A DNA stretch of 64,000 nt from VXPQ01 sp965116435 (GCA_965116435.1 OZ220686.1:186001-250000), one strand, 5' to 3'; shown: positions 48,588 through 58,206, counted from the first letter of the stretch. Notes: generated by a model not told the origin, from the letters alone. A program made the numbers and translations.

Positions 48588-50870
48588 TCAGAAGCCGGCG
48601 GTGGATGTGAGGCGGGCGGTTACGGAAAAGTAGAACTCCATATGGAATACGGCCCCTGCCGGATGGAAGCGCATGGGTTCGTTGAGGATATTGCGGAGCC
48701 CCAGCGACACATGCAGGCGATCCCCGGCCATGCGTTTTGCGGCGGTTATGTTGGCGAGCAGGCGGGGCGGGAGGCGCCAGGTCTCCGGGGTTGCGTCCCG
48801 GTATTCGGGCCAGCGCATGGCCGAAACGTATTGCAGGAACGCCGACAGGCTGAAACGCTCCGCAACCGTCCATTCGGTGACGGAAACGAGGCGGAGGCGG
48901 GGTGCGGGTTCGGCGGCGGTTGGAGAGGGCTGGGTGGTCAGTGTGTTTAGGGCTGGTTCGGCGGCGGTTGGAGAGGGCTGGGTGGTCAGTGCGTTCAGGG
49001 CTGGTTCGGCGGTGGTTGGAGAGGGCTGGGCGGTCAGTGCGTTCAGGGCTGGTTCGGCGGCGGTTGGAGAGGGCTGGGTGGTCAGTGCGTTCAGGGCTGG
49101 TTCGGCGGTGGTTGGAGCGGTTCGGGTGTTCCGGGGGGCGTTCGGGGTGTTTAATGCGCTTGAAAATATTGGGGCGCCTGTACGGTCTGTATGGTCCAGG
49201 AGGGGCGGATGGCGGCGGCGAACGGCTTCAAAAGTGCCCGAAACGCGTTGCCGCACGCCGGGCAAGGGGCGGAGCGTGATGGTTGCGGATATGCCTGCCG
49301 TATGTCCGCGGACACCCTCCACGAGGCGCGTAACGGTAGCGAAACCGCTTTGTCCGGCTTGTTCCGACCCGGGCGCAAGGGCGTATTCCGGGCGGATTTC
49401 GTGGCGAAAGCCCCGGTAGAAAACGAGCAGGCTTGCCGAGAGGCCCTGCGGACCGCGCCGGCCTCCTGTGCGCAGGCGCGCCCATCCCGCGTCGAGGGCG
49501 ATGCGGCGGGGAAGCGGCGGGCGCTCGCGGGGTATGTCTCGAAAGGCGCCGTAGGGCAGGGCATATCCCCGGCGTTGCCAGAACCACAGGTTGCCGGCGT
49601 CGGGGGGCGCGGCTCCGTAGGCCCCGGCAAGGCGGAAGCCCCGCCGTCGCAGCGAGGCGTACGCTGCGGCTCCGTGCTGCCTGTCGCGGCGCGTCCATTC
49701 CAGCGCAAGGCGCATGCTTTCCTGCGGGCGCCGCGTCAGATCGATTCCCCCGAAAAGCTGCAGGTCCAGCAGGGTTTCGTCTCGCAGGGGTTGTGCGGTT
49801 TCTGCGCGGAAAGCCTGTGCGCGCCCGCTCAGGCGAACCCGGTGCATACGCAGGTCCGCCTCCGCCGAAAGGAGACGCTGCGCCCAGTCCAGGTCGATAT
49901 TTTCCTTGTTCTGTCGCTCGGTGAGCGCGTCGCGGGTTGAGGAGACGGCGTACCGCACGACACCGCCGCGCCAGAGGGGCAGCGCGCCCGCCGCGCCCCA
50001 AAGCGCCATGCGGTGCACGGCGGGGATTTCCAGTCCCGTTTCGGGGAAAAACACGATGTCTCCGGTGTGCGCGAAACCCGTGAGGATGCGCTGCTTTCGG
50101 GGGGGAGGTCCGAAGGCGCCTGCGAACCCGAGGGCCCGGGTGCGGATGTGGGGATGGGTGTCCGGTATGTTATACAAGCGCCATACCCGTTCGCGGAGCG
50201 CAGAATCCGTTACGTGTTGTTCGTCGCGGCGAACAGTAGCATGAGCCTGCCACATATTTTTACCTGTTGAGAGGCTTGCCGTATTGACCGGTCCGGCCCG
50301 GTCGATGTTGATGGCTTCTGGAAGCGTGTAGCGAAAAGGGCCCGGGTCGTTAATTTCGCTTCCCGCCGCGAAGCCAGTCTGTATAGATAGCCCATTTTTC
50401 GGCGAGATCGTGTAAATGCGGAGGGCGCCGTCGCGCACCCACGCCGGTCCCTGTGCATCCGCGCTGGATACGATCTCGATGCAGGCCACGTCGGAAAGGG
50501 ATATGGGAAGGGCGTTGAGCCGGTTTCTGCCCAATACGCGGGGCGCGACGGGTATGTCGTCTATGTACAGGCTCCAGCGTTCCGCGCCGCCCGGAAACCC
50601 CGCCGGGGCGGTGTGCCAATGGTAGCCGTCGAGGCTCGTTGCGGACCAGCGTGCGGAAAACGCAAGGACGTCCGCCAGGCGAAAGAAACCGTGCCGGAGG
50701 ATGTCTTCCTGCGTCACAACCTCCTTGCCGATATCCGGAACGCAGCGGGAAGGGTTCTGCATTTCTTCGCCTGGCTGTCCGTACGCGGGGTGGACAAGAC
50801 CCCCCGAAAGGACCATGGCAAGCGCTATTGTTATTGTCTGGACAAATCGGCGCACGCTTGCGAGGACCAT
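48588..50870 (-). CDS. TonB-dependent receptor-like outer-membrane protein
   Basis: 760 residues from ATG 50870. Signal peptide (FVQTITIALAMVLSGGLVHPAYGQ), plug-like domain (VVTQEDILRHGFFRLADVLAFS... SLYIDDIPVAP... LSDVACIEIVS) in the style of TonB plugs, then a barrel ending in the strands MEFYFSVTARLTSTAGF. A loop in the C-terminal part contains 4.5 copies of a 16-residue Ala/Thr/Pro repeat. No SusD partner is present and the ligand is unknown. It lies next to two other outer-membrane proteins. Confidence 0.75.
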   Translation of the reverse strand: MVLASVRRFVQTITIALAMVLSGGLVHPAYGQPGEEMQNPSRCVPDIGKEVVTQEDILRHGFFRLADVLAFSARWSATSLDGYHWHTAPAGFPGGAERWSLYIDDIPVAPRVLGRNRLNALPISLSDVACIEIVSSADAQGPAWVRDGALRIYTISPKNGLSIQTGFAAGSEINDPGPFRYTLPEAINIDRAGPVNTASLSTGKNMWQAHATVRRDEQHVTDSALRERVWRLYNIPDTHPHIRTRALGFAGAFGPPPRKQRILTGFAHTGDIVFFPETGLEIPAVHRMALWGAAGALPLWRGGVVRYAVSSTRDALTERQNKENIDLDWAQRLLSAEADLRMHRVRLSGRAQAFRAETAQPLRDETLLDLQLFGGIDLTRRPQESMRLALEWTRRDRQHGAAAYASLRRRGFRLAGAYGAAPPDAGNLWFWQRRGYALPYGAFRDIPRERPPLPRRIALDAGWARLRTGGRRGPQGLSASLLVFYRGFRHEIRPEYALAPGSEQAGQSGFATVTRLVEGVRGHTAGISATITLRPLPGVRQRVSGTFEAVRRRHPPLLDHTDRTGAPIFSSALNTPNAPRNTRTAPTTAEPALNALTTQPSPTAAEPALNALTAQPSPTTAEPALNALTTQPSPTAAEPALNTLTTQPSPTAAEPAPRLRLVSVTEWTVAERFSLSAFLQYVSAMRWPEYRDATPETWRLPPRLLANITAAKRMAGDRLHVSLGLRNILNEPMRFHPAGAVFHMEFYFSVTARLTSTAGF
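48907..49120 (-). repeat. 48-bp coding minisatellite in the receptor gene
   Basis: Units start at 48907, 48955, 49003, 49051 and 49099 (partial). On the coding strand each gives AAEPALNALTTQPSPT or a close variant. It is expected in an extracellular loop or strand turn of the barrel. Confidence 0.93.
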
Positions 50871-51108
50871 TTCAGGAACGAAAAGTGCGACCGGGAAGCG
50901 CGCGGCGGACCCGTGCGGCGCGGCGTATCGTTTGCGTGGACAGGGTATTGTTCGGACAGGTCGCGCGGCGCCGAATCCGCCCAGTTTTCTGCGGATGTCT
51001 ATGGGGGCGCCTTCGAATTCCGTACGGGTGCGCGCGCTATGCGGAGCGAAGCGATTTTGCTCAGAATATCCCATTGTTTTCTTCGGTCCTGTTCCTGCGG
51101 GTCGCCGC

Positions 51109-51699
51109 TTATTCGAGGAAGGTGCGCAGCCAGTCCGGGTTCTGGATCCGCAGGCCGATTCCCCCGGTCAGTCCCCCGGTGTGGAATCTCGGGAGTGTGT
51201 AGGTCCGCATGACCTGCCCTTCGACGAAGAGCCGCAGGTTCGGGGAGACATGCAGATTGAGCCGGGAAACGAGCGCAAGGGAAAACTCTTTCTCCTTTCG
51301 TACGCCGCGAAAGGTTTCTTCGTCGAAATCCATGTGGTACATTCCCGGGCGCACGCCGCCGTACCAGGAAAAGGAGCCGGGGGACGCATACCGGACGCCC
51401 CATCCCACGAAGGTGAACCAAGCGTAGAAGGAGGGGGTGTTCCGCAGCGCGGCGGCGTAGCGATGCAGGGCGACGCCCGCCTCTATTTCGCCTGCGTAAA
51501 AGGGTGTCGTCGCTGCGAACAGGGGGCCGTATCCGCGCCGCCAGTGCGCGTAGGAAGCATTGTGCCGGATATTCGTTGCGAGGCCGCCCCGGAAGGTAGC
51601 GTGCGAGAAGGGTTCCCGCGCTTCCTGGGCGCAGGCAACCCCGGCGAGCAGGCACGCAGTGAAACACACGGTGAGTAAACACCCAGTGAATAAATGCAT
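51109..51699 (-). CDS. Small predicted outer-membrane beta-barrel protein
   Basis: 196 residues from ATG 51699. A signal peptide (LLTVCFTACLLAGVACAQ) leads to aromatic-rich alternating strands (ASYAHWRRGYGPLFAAT... FYAWFTFVGWGVRYAS... FSLALVSRLNLHVSPNLRLF) and a glycine-rich end (GGLTGGIGLRIQNPDW), consistent with an 8-strand barrel of the OmpA/OmpW size class. No specific family recognised. The same frame stays open upstream through the 72-bp repeats, but those encode a cationic string without a signal, so the start is placed at MHLFTG. Confidence 0.65.
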   Translation of the reverse strand: MHLFTGCLLTVCFTACLLAGVACAQEAREPFSHATFRGGLATNIRHNASYAHWRRGYGPLFAATTPFYAGEIEAGVALHRYAAALRNTPSFYAWFTFVGWGVRYASPGSFSWYGGVRPGMYHMDFDEETFRGVRKEKEFSLALVSRLNLHVSPNLRLFVEGQVMRTYTLPRFHTGGLTGGIGLRIQNPDWLRTFLE

Positions 51700-51756
51700 G
51701 GGGAGCGAACATACGGCGGTCCGCGCAGGCGCTGTCCGCATGGAACGCGTCGAGCA

Positions 51757-52046
51757 GATACTCGCTTTGAGGCGGCGGAGGGCCTTTCGGGCGGCGTTGG
51801 TTGTGCGCATCCAGCGTCTCGGGGAGCTACGCACTTTGAGGCGTTGGCGGAGGGCCTTGCGGGCGGCGTCGGTTGTGCGCATCCAGCGCTTCGGGGAGCT
51901 ACGCACTTCGAGGCGTTGGTGGGGGGCCTTGCGGGCGGCGCTGGTTGTGCGCATCCCGCGCCTCGGGGAGCTACGCACTTTGAGGCGTTGGCGAAGCGCC
52001 TTTCGGGCGGCGTTGGTTGTGCGCATCCAGCGTCTCGGGGAGCTGC
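51757..52046. repeat. 72-bp x 4 minisatellite between two envelope genes
   Basis: The block GAGCTACGCACTT recurs at 51824, 51896 and 51968 (52040 partial), an exact 72-bp period. It occupies the whole gap between the Wzi-like gene stop and the small barrel gene. All three plus frames and the minus frame stay largely open because 72 is a multiple of 3. Confidence 0.9.
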
Positions 52047-53738
52047 TCACAGGTCCAGTGCAATGCGTTTTGCGCCGCCGAAGTGGGCCATGACGGACAG
52101 CGTACCCGTAAAGAGCGTGCGATGATTGCCTTCTCGATGATTTTCGTTTCGGATGAACGCGGGGCCCAGGTCGATCTGGCCCCACCAGGCGCGGCCATGC
52201 TGGGCGCGCAGGCGCACGCCCGGACGCACCACCTGCTCGGCCACGCCGTTGAGAATGAATTCGGCGCCGTCGGCGGAAGACGGGTACGGCGCGTGGATGC
52301 GGGACTCGCCCTGCAAAAGCACGTCGAGGCGGGGGGAAATGGTCAGGTCGAACGCCTTGTTTCCAGCGTAGAACGTAGCGTAAACCGCGCCCTGCATATA
52401 GTCGTTGTACGGCGCGCCAATCCCCCGGAGCAGGTGGGTATACCGGCCTTCCGCCTGGTGGGTGTTGTAGGTCCTCGCCGCCACGGCGGTCCAGGATATC
52501 CCGAGATCGGCGCGGGGCAGGCCGGCGTAGGCGAGGCTGCCGCTCAGCGCGATAGAAGACGGTTCGCCCGACTCGTTCAGCAGGTCGAAATCGTCGAGGA
52601 GCCATTGTCCCTGAAACGTCCACGCCTTGTATTGCGCCCACATCATGGCGGCCAGCAGGCTGTTGTTTTCGTCGTTTTTTGGGCGTCCGTCTACGGCGAG
52701 GGCATGAAGTATGAGGGGATTGAAGAATTTCAGCGAAAGTCCGGCGGAGGCGCCCGACCAGACGGTGGATTCCATGAGCGAAATGGCCACGCGGCGGGAC
52801 GGGCGCCAGTCCAGGCGGTGTGCGGACAGGTAGCGGCGTACGCTACCGGACCGGACGCTGTCCGCCCCGGCGGTTCCGGTGAATCGTCCGTCGCCGGTGC
52901 TGCTGTCCAGCGCGCCCACGATGCTTCGGAGGGCCAGCCGTGCGCCCCCGATGCGGGCGTATATCCTGTCGAAATCCACCGGATTCCGGCTTACGAGGAG
53001 CGCCGTTTCTCCATAGGGTCCCCAATGCTGCGCGAGGCGGCCCGCATAGAAGGCCGCGTACCGGGTTCCGAAGCCGAGGTACGCTTCTTCGTTGCGGGAA
53101 ATCAGCCGATTGGCGGCTTCGAGCGCGTCCGGGTCGTACCGGTACCAGGCGTCGAAGCGCGCCCCTCCTTGCGCGACGACGGGCCCGTGTTCCAGAAATA
53201 CCCGCAATGCGATCTGGGGATACGCGTACAGCCCGCCCGCATGCACGGGGCTATCCTCGTTGTCCGCCGCCGGGCGTAGCGGGTCCAGGCGCGGGGTGGA
53301 GGACGCCCGGAGGCCGGGCCGAAAGCGTACGCCAACCTGCGGGCCTCGTTCGTGGCGTGGGGCGGCGGCGTGTTTGTATTCTTCGCGCAATCGCTCGGCC
53401 CAGCGGCGGGCCGGCGGCGGGAGGGTTTCGGTCTGGAGGGATTGCAGGGCGGACGCAATTTCGCCGGCGGTATACGGGAGGGCTGTGGGGTGCAGCGCCG
53501 TCAGGTAGCCGCGGGCTTGCAGGCGCTGGATATATTCGTAGGTCCAGTGATCGACGGCCGCAATCCGGTTGGAACCTGTTCCGGGGTGCTGGGCCTGGGC
53601 GGAAACAGGCCGGACGCCCAGCGGGCCGGACAGCACGAGGAGGGCCAGCGCCGCCGCCAGCAGCGCGGCGCGGGCAAGGCGGCGCCAGCGGGCGTTGGGG
53701 CGCAACGATGCGGCGAAACTGCCGGAGGCATTAAACAT
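52047..53738 (-). CDS. Wzi-like capsule-assembly outer-membrane protein
   Basis: 563 residues from ATG 53738. The signal peptide (ARAALLAAALALLVLSGPLG... VSAQ) is followed by a short periplasmic region with HWTYEYIQRLQARGYL and IASALQSLQ, then a large barrel. RNEEAYLGFGTRYAAFYAGRLAQHWGP and FFNPLILHAL are in the manner of PF14052 (Caps_assemb_Wzi) proteins. A role in surface polysaccharide attachment fits the sugar transferase gene on the other side of element F. Longer in-frame starts run into element F. Confidence 0.75.
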   Translation of the reverse strand: MFNASGSFAASLRPNARWRRLARAALLAAALALLVLSGPLGVRPVSAQAQHPGTGSNRIAAVDHWTYEYIQRLQARGYLTALHPTALPYTAGEIASALQSLQTETLPPPARRWAERLREEYKHAAAPRHERGPQVGVRFRPGLRASSTPRLDPLRPAADNEDSPVHAGGLYAYPQIALRVFLEHGPVVAQGGARFDAWYRYDPDALEAANRLISRNEEAYLGFGTRYAAFYAGRLAQHWGPYGETALLVSRNPVDFDRIYARIGGARLALRSIVGALDSSTGDGRFTGTAGADSVRSGSVRRYLSAHRLDWRPSRRVAISLMESTVWSGASAGLSLKFFNPLILHALAVDGRPKNDENNSLLAAMMWAQYKAWTFQGQWLLDDFDLLNESGEPSSIALSGSLAYAGLPRADLGISWTAVAARTYNTHQAEGRYTHLLRGIGAPYNDYMQGAVYATFYAGNKAFDLTISPRLDVLLQGESRIHAPYPSSADGAEFILNGVAEQVVRPGVRLRAQHGRAWWGQIDLGPAFIRNENHREGNHRTLFTGTLSVMAHFGGAKRIALDL

Positions 53739-53985
53739 GAATGAACAGGCGCGGGGCCGCCAGCGGGCGCCTGTCCGCAACGATGGGGCGGCGGGTTCGG
53801 CGCGGGGTGCGTTACGTCCGGGGCGCTCCGAAGCCGCAGTGTTTTCCGCCGGGGGCAGCGAGGCAAGCATGACGTCCTGTATGTGCGTAAGCGAAGGGGT
53901 GACCGGGGCGGATTTGCTTAGCGCCTTCTTGGCGTATTCCAAGATACGACGCGCAGGAAACCATTTCGAGATACTTTCATGTAAA

Positions 53986-54241
53986 GGATGCACTGATCAA
54001 GTCCACTTCGATCAGCGCTTCACGTACGCGAGTAGCGTTTGTAATGATTCTATCGTTAAAATCAGCGGCAAACACGGCGTTTTGCGGCGTCGGTGTCGTG
54101 AAGCGCCCTGCGGGAGGCATCGAGGAGCGCGCTGGCTGCGTCATTCCTCATTACGCGGGGCCACCACACTACCTGCTTCGTCATTCCTTGCCAGCACACC
54201 CCTCGCTGACTCTGATCTTCGCGGACTTAATCAGAGCATCC
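53986..54241 (+). mobile_element. MITE-like element, copy F (full length)
   Basis: 256 bp, ends GGATGCACTGATCAAGTCC and GGACTTAATCAGAGCATCC. Flanks are GTAAA and TAAAG, a possible short target duplication. It lies in the 700-bp gap between the divergent Wzi-like and sugar-transferase genes; the rest of that gap shows no gene. Confidence 0.9.
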
Positions 54242-54433
54242 TAAAGGATGACCATGCACCAAGCGAAATGCTGATCAATCCCGTATGTTGGGCGTTGAAC
54301 GGATGGTTTTTGCGCAGGCGTAGCGCCCGAGAAATTTGGCGCTATGCATTTTTGGCTTCCTGCATGCCCCCATTCCCCTGTATTTACCCGGACACTCGGA
54401 ATATCCCCAGTATTTTGCGGATTTTTATGCGTC

Positions 54434-55888
54434 GTGTCGCGCAAAACTGAACTCATAGCGCTCGTCCTGGCCGATTTTCTGGCATTCGGCGTGGCCAGCA
54501 TGTTGCTGTACATGGGCCGGTTCGAATGGGAATGGTTCGGTACGGAATACGCGGAACCGCCCTGGATGTTTGTGCCCATCGCGGCGCTGGCCATCTACTG
54601 GTTTTGCGTGTTCCTGTTTTTCGGGATGTATCGCGAGCGGTACGCGGAAAGCCGGTTCGACGAACTGGTTTCCGTGGGCAAGGTGGTGTCGGCCGGGGTG
54701 CTGTTCCTGGTGTTCGCCATTTTCATAGACACGCTGGAGCCGGGGGCCACCCGAAACCTCATCTTTTTCTACTGGGTGGCCACTGTGTCGCTGGTGGCGT
54801 GCGTGCGGGTAATCGTGCGTTCCGTGCAGAAAGCGCTGCTGGTGCGGGGACGGGGGACGCACAAGGCGCTGGTGGTGGGGTGGACGGACCGGGTGGAGCG
54901 ACTCTACGGAGAGGTGGCTCGCTACCCGGAAGCCGGTCTTCAGATCGTCGGGGCGATCCGCATGCGCCGCAACGAGCCGGATGCGTCGGAGGGCGATGGC
55001 GCCGCCCTGTCCTATTCGATTGCGAACGGCGACGACGCGTTTGCGCAAGCCGCCGACGACACGGACGTGCATTCCATCGACGCCTTGCCCGGCCTCATTG
55101 ATCGCCTCGGGGTGCAGGATGTGCTGATTGCGCTGGGCTCGGAAGACCACGGCCCGCTGATCGATGTGCTGCGCTTGTGCGACGGCAAGCCGGTTTCCCT
55201 CAAACTGGTGCCCGACTTTTACACGATCGTGGGCGGTATGGCCCGCACGGAGCATATCTACGGCCTGCCGCTCATCGAAGTCCTGCCGGAACCCATGCCT
55301 CCCTGGGAGAAAAGCACCAAGCGCCTCATAGACCTCGTGGTGGCCTCTGTAGTGCTCGTTGCGGGACTTCCCTTGTGGGTTGGGCTGGGGCTTGTGGTGC
55401 GGCTGACGTCTCCGGGACCGGCCATTTACCGGCAACGCCGGGTGGGGCGGCACGGCAAGCATTTCACTATGTGCAAGTTTCGGACGATGCGCCGCGATGC
55501 GGAAGCGGGGACCGGCCCGGTCTGGGCGCAGGAGGACGACCCCCGGTATACGCCGCCGGGGCGCTGGCTTCGGAAAATGCGGCTGGACGAGATTCCCCAG
55601 CTCTGGAATGTGGTGAAAGGCGAAATGAGCCTGGTGGGGCCTCGCCCGGAACGCCCGTATTTCGTGGAGAAACTGGCGGCGGACATTCCGCTCTACAACC
55701 GGCGGCACCGCGTCAAGCCCGGCATTACGGGGTGGGCGCAGGTAAAATGGAAATACGACACGTCCCTTGAAGACGTGCGGCAGAAGGTGCGCTACGACCT
55801 GTTCTATATAGAGAACGTAAGCTTGCGCATGGATTTCAAGATTCTGTTTCGGACCATCCGAACGGCTATCCTCGGCAAGGGCCAATGA
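54434..55888 (+). CDS. Undecaprenyl-phosphate sugar-1-phosphate transferase (WcaJ/WbaP-like)
   Basis: 484 residues from GTG 54434 (VSRKTELIALVLADFLAF); ATG 54344 is an in-frame alternative. About four N-terminal membrane helices and a CoA-binding-like middle domain (IVGAIRMRRNE... DVLIALGS) are followed by the catalytic PF02397 domain. The latter has KSTKRLIDLVVASVVLVAGL, FRTMRRDAE, LRKMRLDEIPQLWNVVKGEM and GPRPERPYFV. It attaches the first sugar phosphate to the lipid carrier in exopolysaccharide or capsule synthesis. The stop overlaps E1 alpha as ATGA. Confidence 0.9.
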   Translation: MSRKTELIALVLADFLAFGVASMLLYMGRFEWEWFGTEYAEPPWMFVPIAALAIYWFCVFLFFGMYRERYAESRFDELVSVGKVVSAGVLFLVFAIFIDTLEPGATRNLIFFYWVATVSLVACVRVIVRSVQKALLVRGRGTHKALVVGWTDRVERLYGEVARYPEAGLQIVGAIRMRRNEPDASEGDGAALSYSIANGDDAFAQAADDTDVHSIDALPGLIDRLGVQDVLIALGSEDHGPLIDVLRLCDGKPVSLKLVPDFYTIVGGMARTEHIYGLPLIEVLPEPMPPWEKSTKRLIDLVVASVVLVAGLPLWVGLGLVVRLTSPGPAIYRQRRVGRHGKHFTMCKFRTMRRDAEAGTGPVWAQEDDPRYTPPGRWLRKMRLDEIPQLWNVVKGEMSLVGPRPERPYFVEKLAADIPLYNRRHRVKPGITGWAQVKWKYDTSLEDVRQKVRYDLFYIENVSLRMDFKILFRTIRTAILGKGQ

Positions 55889-56901
55889 GCGGCGCGGACC
55901 ATGCGGCGCCGGCGCAGGAGGATCTGCTGGCGCTCTACGAGCACGTGTGCCTGCCCCGGGCGATCGAGGAAAAAATGCTCCGGCTGATTCGTCAGGGGCG
56001 CCTTGCGAAGTGGTTCAGCGGGTATGGGCAGGAGGCCATTGCGGTGGGGTGCGCCTTGGGCCTTGAGGAGCGGGACTATGTGCTGCCCATGCACCGGAAT
56101 ACGGGCGTATGGACGGCGCGCGGCGTGCCCTTACGCCCGCTTTTTCGCCAACTGATGGGGCGCGACGGGGGATTTACCGGGGGGCGGGACCGGACGTATC
56201 ATTTCGGGCTTCCGGAGCGGCGGATCGTGGGGATGATTTCGCACATGGCGGCCATGCTGCCGGTGGCGTGCGGCCTGGGGATGGCTTCGCAACTGCGCAA
56301 GGAGGGGTTCGCGGCGTTGTGTTTCGCGGGAGATGGCGGCACGCGGGAGGGAGATTTCCACGAAGCGATGAGCCTGGCGGGGTTGTGGAAGCTGCCCGTG
56401 CTGTTCGTGGTGGAGAACAATGGGTATGGCCTTTCGACGCCGGTAGAGGAAGCCCTTCCGATCCGGGACATCGCGGAGGCGGCGGGGGGGTACGGGATGG
56501 TTGGCGAGGTGGTGGACGGCAACGACATTCTGGAGGTGATGCGGGCGGTGCGGCGGGCGACGGCGCGGGCGCGGCGCGGCGACGGGCCTTCGCTCCTTGA
56601 AATGAAAACGTTTCGGATGCGGGGGCACGAGGAGGCGTCTGGCACGGCCTATGTGCCGGACGCGTTGTTCGCGGCGTGGGCGGAGCGCGATCCGGTGGAG
56701 CGGCTGGGGCGGCGGGCGCTGGAGGCCGGGTGCGCTACGGAAGAGGACCTGGCGGCGGTCCGGATCCGCATGGCCCGCCGGGTGGAGGAAGATGTGGAAT
56801 ATGCGCTGGCCTGCCCAGCCCCGGAAAGCACGCTGGAGGCGGAGCGGGCCGGGGTGTTTGCGCCTGTGTCTGTTGCTGGGGGATGTATTGTCCGGGGCTG
56901 A
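55885..56901 (+). CDS. 2-oxo acid dehydrogenase E1 alpha subunit
   Basis: 338 residues. Thiamine diphosphate motif: GDG at 149-151 through NN at 178-179 (CFAGDGGTREGDFHEAM ... VVENNGYGLSTP). HRNTGVWTARGVPL and MRGHEEASGTAYVP are typical of the Bacteroidota E1 enzymes usually annotated as 2-oxoisovalerate or pyruvate dehydrogenase, in which alpha and beta are commonly fused. Here the frame closes at 56901 after VFAPVSVAGGCIVRG, next to a repeat-rich linker, with beta in the +1 frame. It overlaps the sugar-transferase gene by 4 nt. Confidence 0.9.
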   Translation: MSGADHAAPAQEDLLALYEHVCLPRAIEEKMLRLIRQGRLAKWFSGYGQEAIAVGCALGLEERDYVLPMHRNTGVWTARGVPLRPLFRQLMGRDGGFTGGRDRTYHFGLPERRIVGMISHMAAMLPVACGLGMASQLRKEGFAALCFAGDGGTREGDFHEAMSLAGLWKLPVLFVVENNGYGLSTPVEEALPIRDIAEAAGGYGMVGEVVDGNDILEVMRAVRRATARARRGDGPSLLEMKTFRMRGHEEASGTAYVPDALFAAWAERDPVERLGRRALEAGCATEEDLAAVRIRMARRVEEDVEYALACPAPESTLEAERAGVFAPVSVAGGCIVRG

Positions 56902-58033
56902 AGGGAAAACTGGTTCGCCGAAGCGTGAGGCGGATGTTCCCGTTGCGCCTGCGGTGGACGGTGCGTTTTCTGTTGCCGGACGGGAAACCAGCCCGCCAAA
57001 ACATGAGGGCGATGTTTCATTTGCGCCTGCATCGTTGTCCGGCGCCGGACGGGAAACCGGGCCGTCGAAGCGGTATGTGGATGCGGTTTCGGAGGGGTTG
57101 CGGCAGGCGATGGAGGCGGATGCCTCTGTGTTGCTGCTGGGTCAGGACATTGCCGAATACGGGGGCGTGTTCAAGGTCACGAAGGGATTTCTGGATGCGT
57201 TCGGGCGGGACCGGGTGCGGAATACGCCGATTATCGAAAGCGGGGCGGTCGGCGCGTGCATGGGCCTGGCGATTGAGGGGTTTCGTCCGGTTCTGGAAAT
57301 ACAGTACGCGGATTTCATGGCCTGCGGATTCAATCAGATCGTCAATAATCTCGCCACGACGCATTACCGCTGGGGCCAGGCGCTGCCCGTTACGATTCGG
57401 GCGCCCATTGGGGGCGGAATCGGGGCTGGACCGTTTCATTCGCAATCGAACGAAGCCTGGTTTTGCCATGTCCCCGGGCTGAAGGTGGCGTTTCCGGCGA
57501 CGCCGTGCGACGCGAAGGGGTTGTTGATGCGGGCGATCCGGGACCCGAATCCTGTGCTGTTTTTCGAACACAAGCGGTTGTATCGCTCGTTGAAAGGGCC
57601 GGTCCCCGATGCGCCGTACGAGATTCCGTTCGGAAAGGCGCGGCTCGCTCGGGAGGGCACGGCGGCTACGGTGGTGAGTTGGGGCGCCGGGGTAGCGTGG
57701 GCCCTTGAGGTCGCCGAACAATGGGCCGGGGAGGGGTATGAGCTGGAGGTGGTGGACCTGCGGACGCTGGCGCCCTGGGATGTGGAGACGACGCTGGCGT
57801 CGGTGCGCAAGACGAACCGGGCGCTTGTGTTGCACGAGGCGTCCTTGCAAGGGGGCTTCGGCGGGGAGGTGGCGTCCGTGATTGCCCAGGAAGCCTTCGG
57901 CTATCTGGATGCGCCGCCGGTGCGGGTCGGCGCGGAAAACACGCCCATCCCGTTTTCAGCAGGCCTTGAAAAAAACCTGTATTCCGCACGGGCTAAACTG
58001 GACGAGGCGCTGCATGGTTTGTTGAGGTATTGA
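56888..58033 (+). CDS. 2-oxo acid dehydrogenase E1 beta subunit
   Basis: Up to 381 residues from TTG 56888; a TTG at 57035 would give 332 residues and the usual start region (RYVDAVSEGLRQAMEADASV). Beta-subunit hallmarks: LLLGQDIAEYGGVFKVTKGF, RVRNTPIIESGAVG, HYRWGQALPV, GPFHSQSNEAWF and LFFEHKRLYRS. The first about 50 residues are a degenerate 24-residue repeat (AGRET-PxK, FAPA). There is no ATG start, which supports either re-initiation from the alpha stop or a frameshifted fused gene. Confidence 0.85.
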   Translation: MSGAEGKTGSPKREADVPVAPAVDGAFSVAGRETSPPKHEGDVSFAPASLSGAGRETGPSKRYVDAVSEGLRQAMEADASVLLLGQDIAEYGGVFKVTKGFLDAFGRDRVRNTPIIESGAVGACMGLAIEGFRPVLEIQYADFMACGFNQIVNNLATTHYRWGQALPVTIRAPIGGGIGAGPFHSQSNEAWFCHVPGLKVAFPATPCDAKGLLMRAIRDPNPVLFFEHKRLYRSLKGPVPDAPYEIPFGKARLAREGTAATVVSWGAGVAWALEVAEQWAGEGYELEVVDLRTLAPWDVETTLASVRKTNRALVLHEASLQGGFGGEVASVIAQEAFGYLDAPPVRVGAENTPIPFSAGLEKNLYSARAKLDEALHGLLRY

Positions 58034-58206
58034 TTGGTCTGGGGATGAGGAAGGGCTGGCTTTGTCAAAACAACCTGGCGTTCGCGGCGTATGGAGGTAG
58101 CGTTTGCCGTGAACCCAAACAGAACCGAAACAGGTGGAAGGCGGCGGACCCCGTTTTTGTCATTCCGTTTTTGTCATTCCCTAATTCAATCCAGCACAAT
58201 CCGAAC

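Noticed and set aside
48163..48633. 156-residue plus-strand frame spanning element E
   Set aside because: Most of it is the element itself, whose translation differs in frame between copies; only the flanks may be gene relics.
51700..52641. Upstream extension of the small barrel frame through the 72-bp repeats and antisense to the Wzi-like gene
   Set aside because: The extension lacks a signal sequence and is cationic low complexity; a signal peptide begins at MHLFTG (51699).
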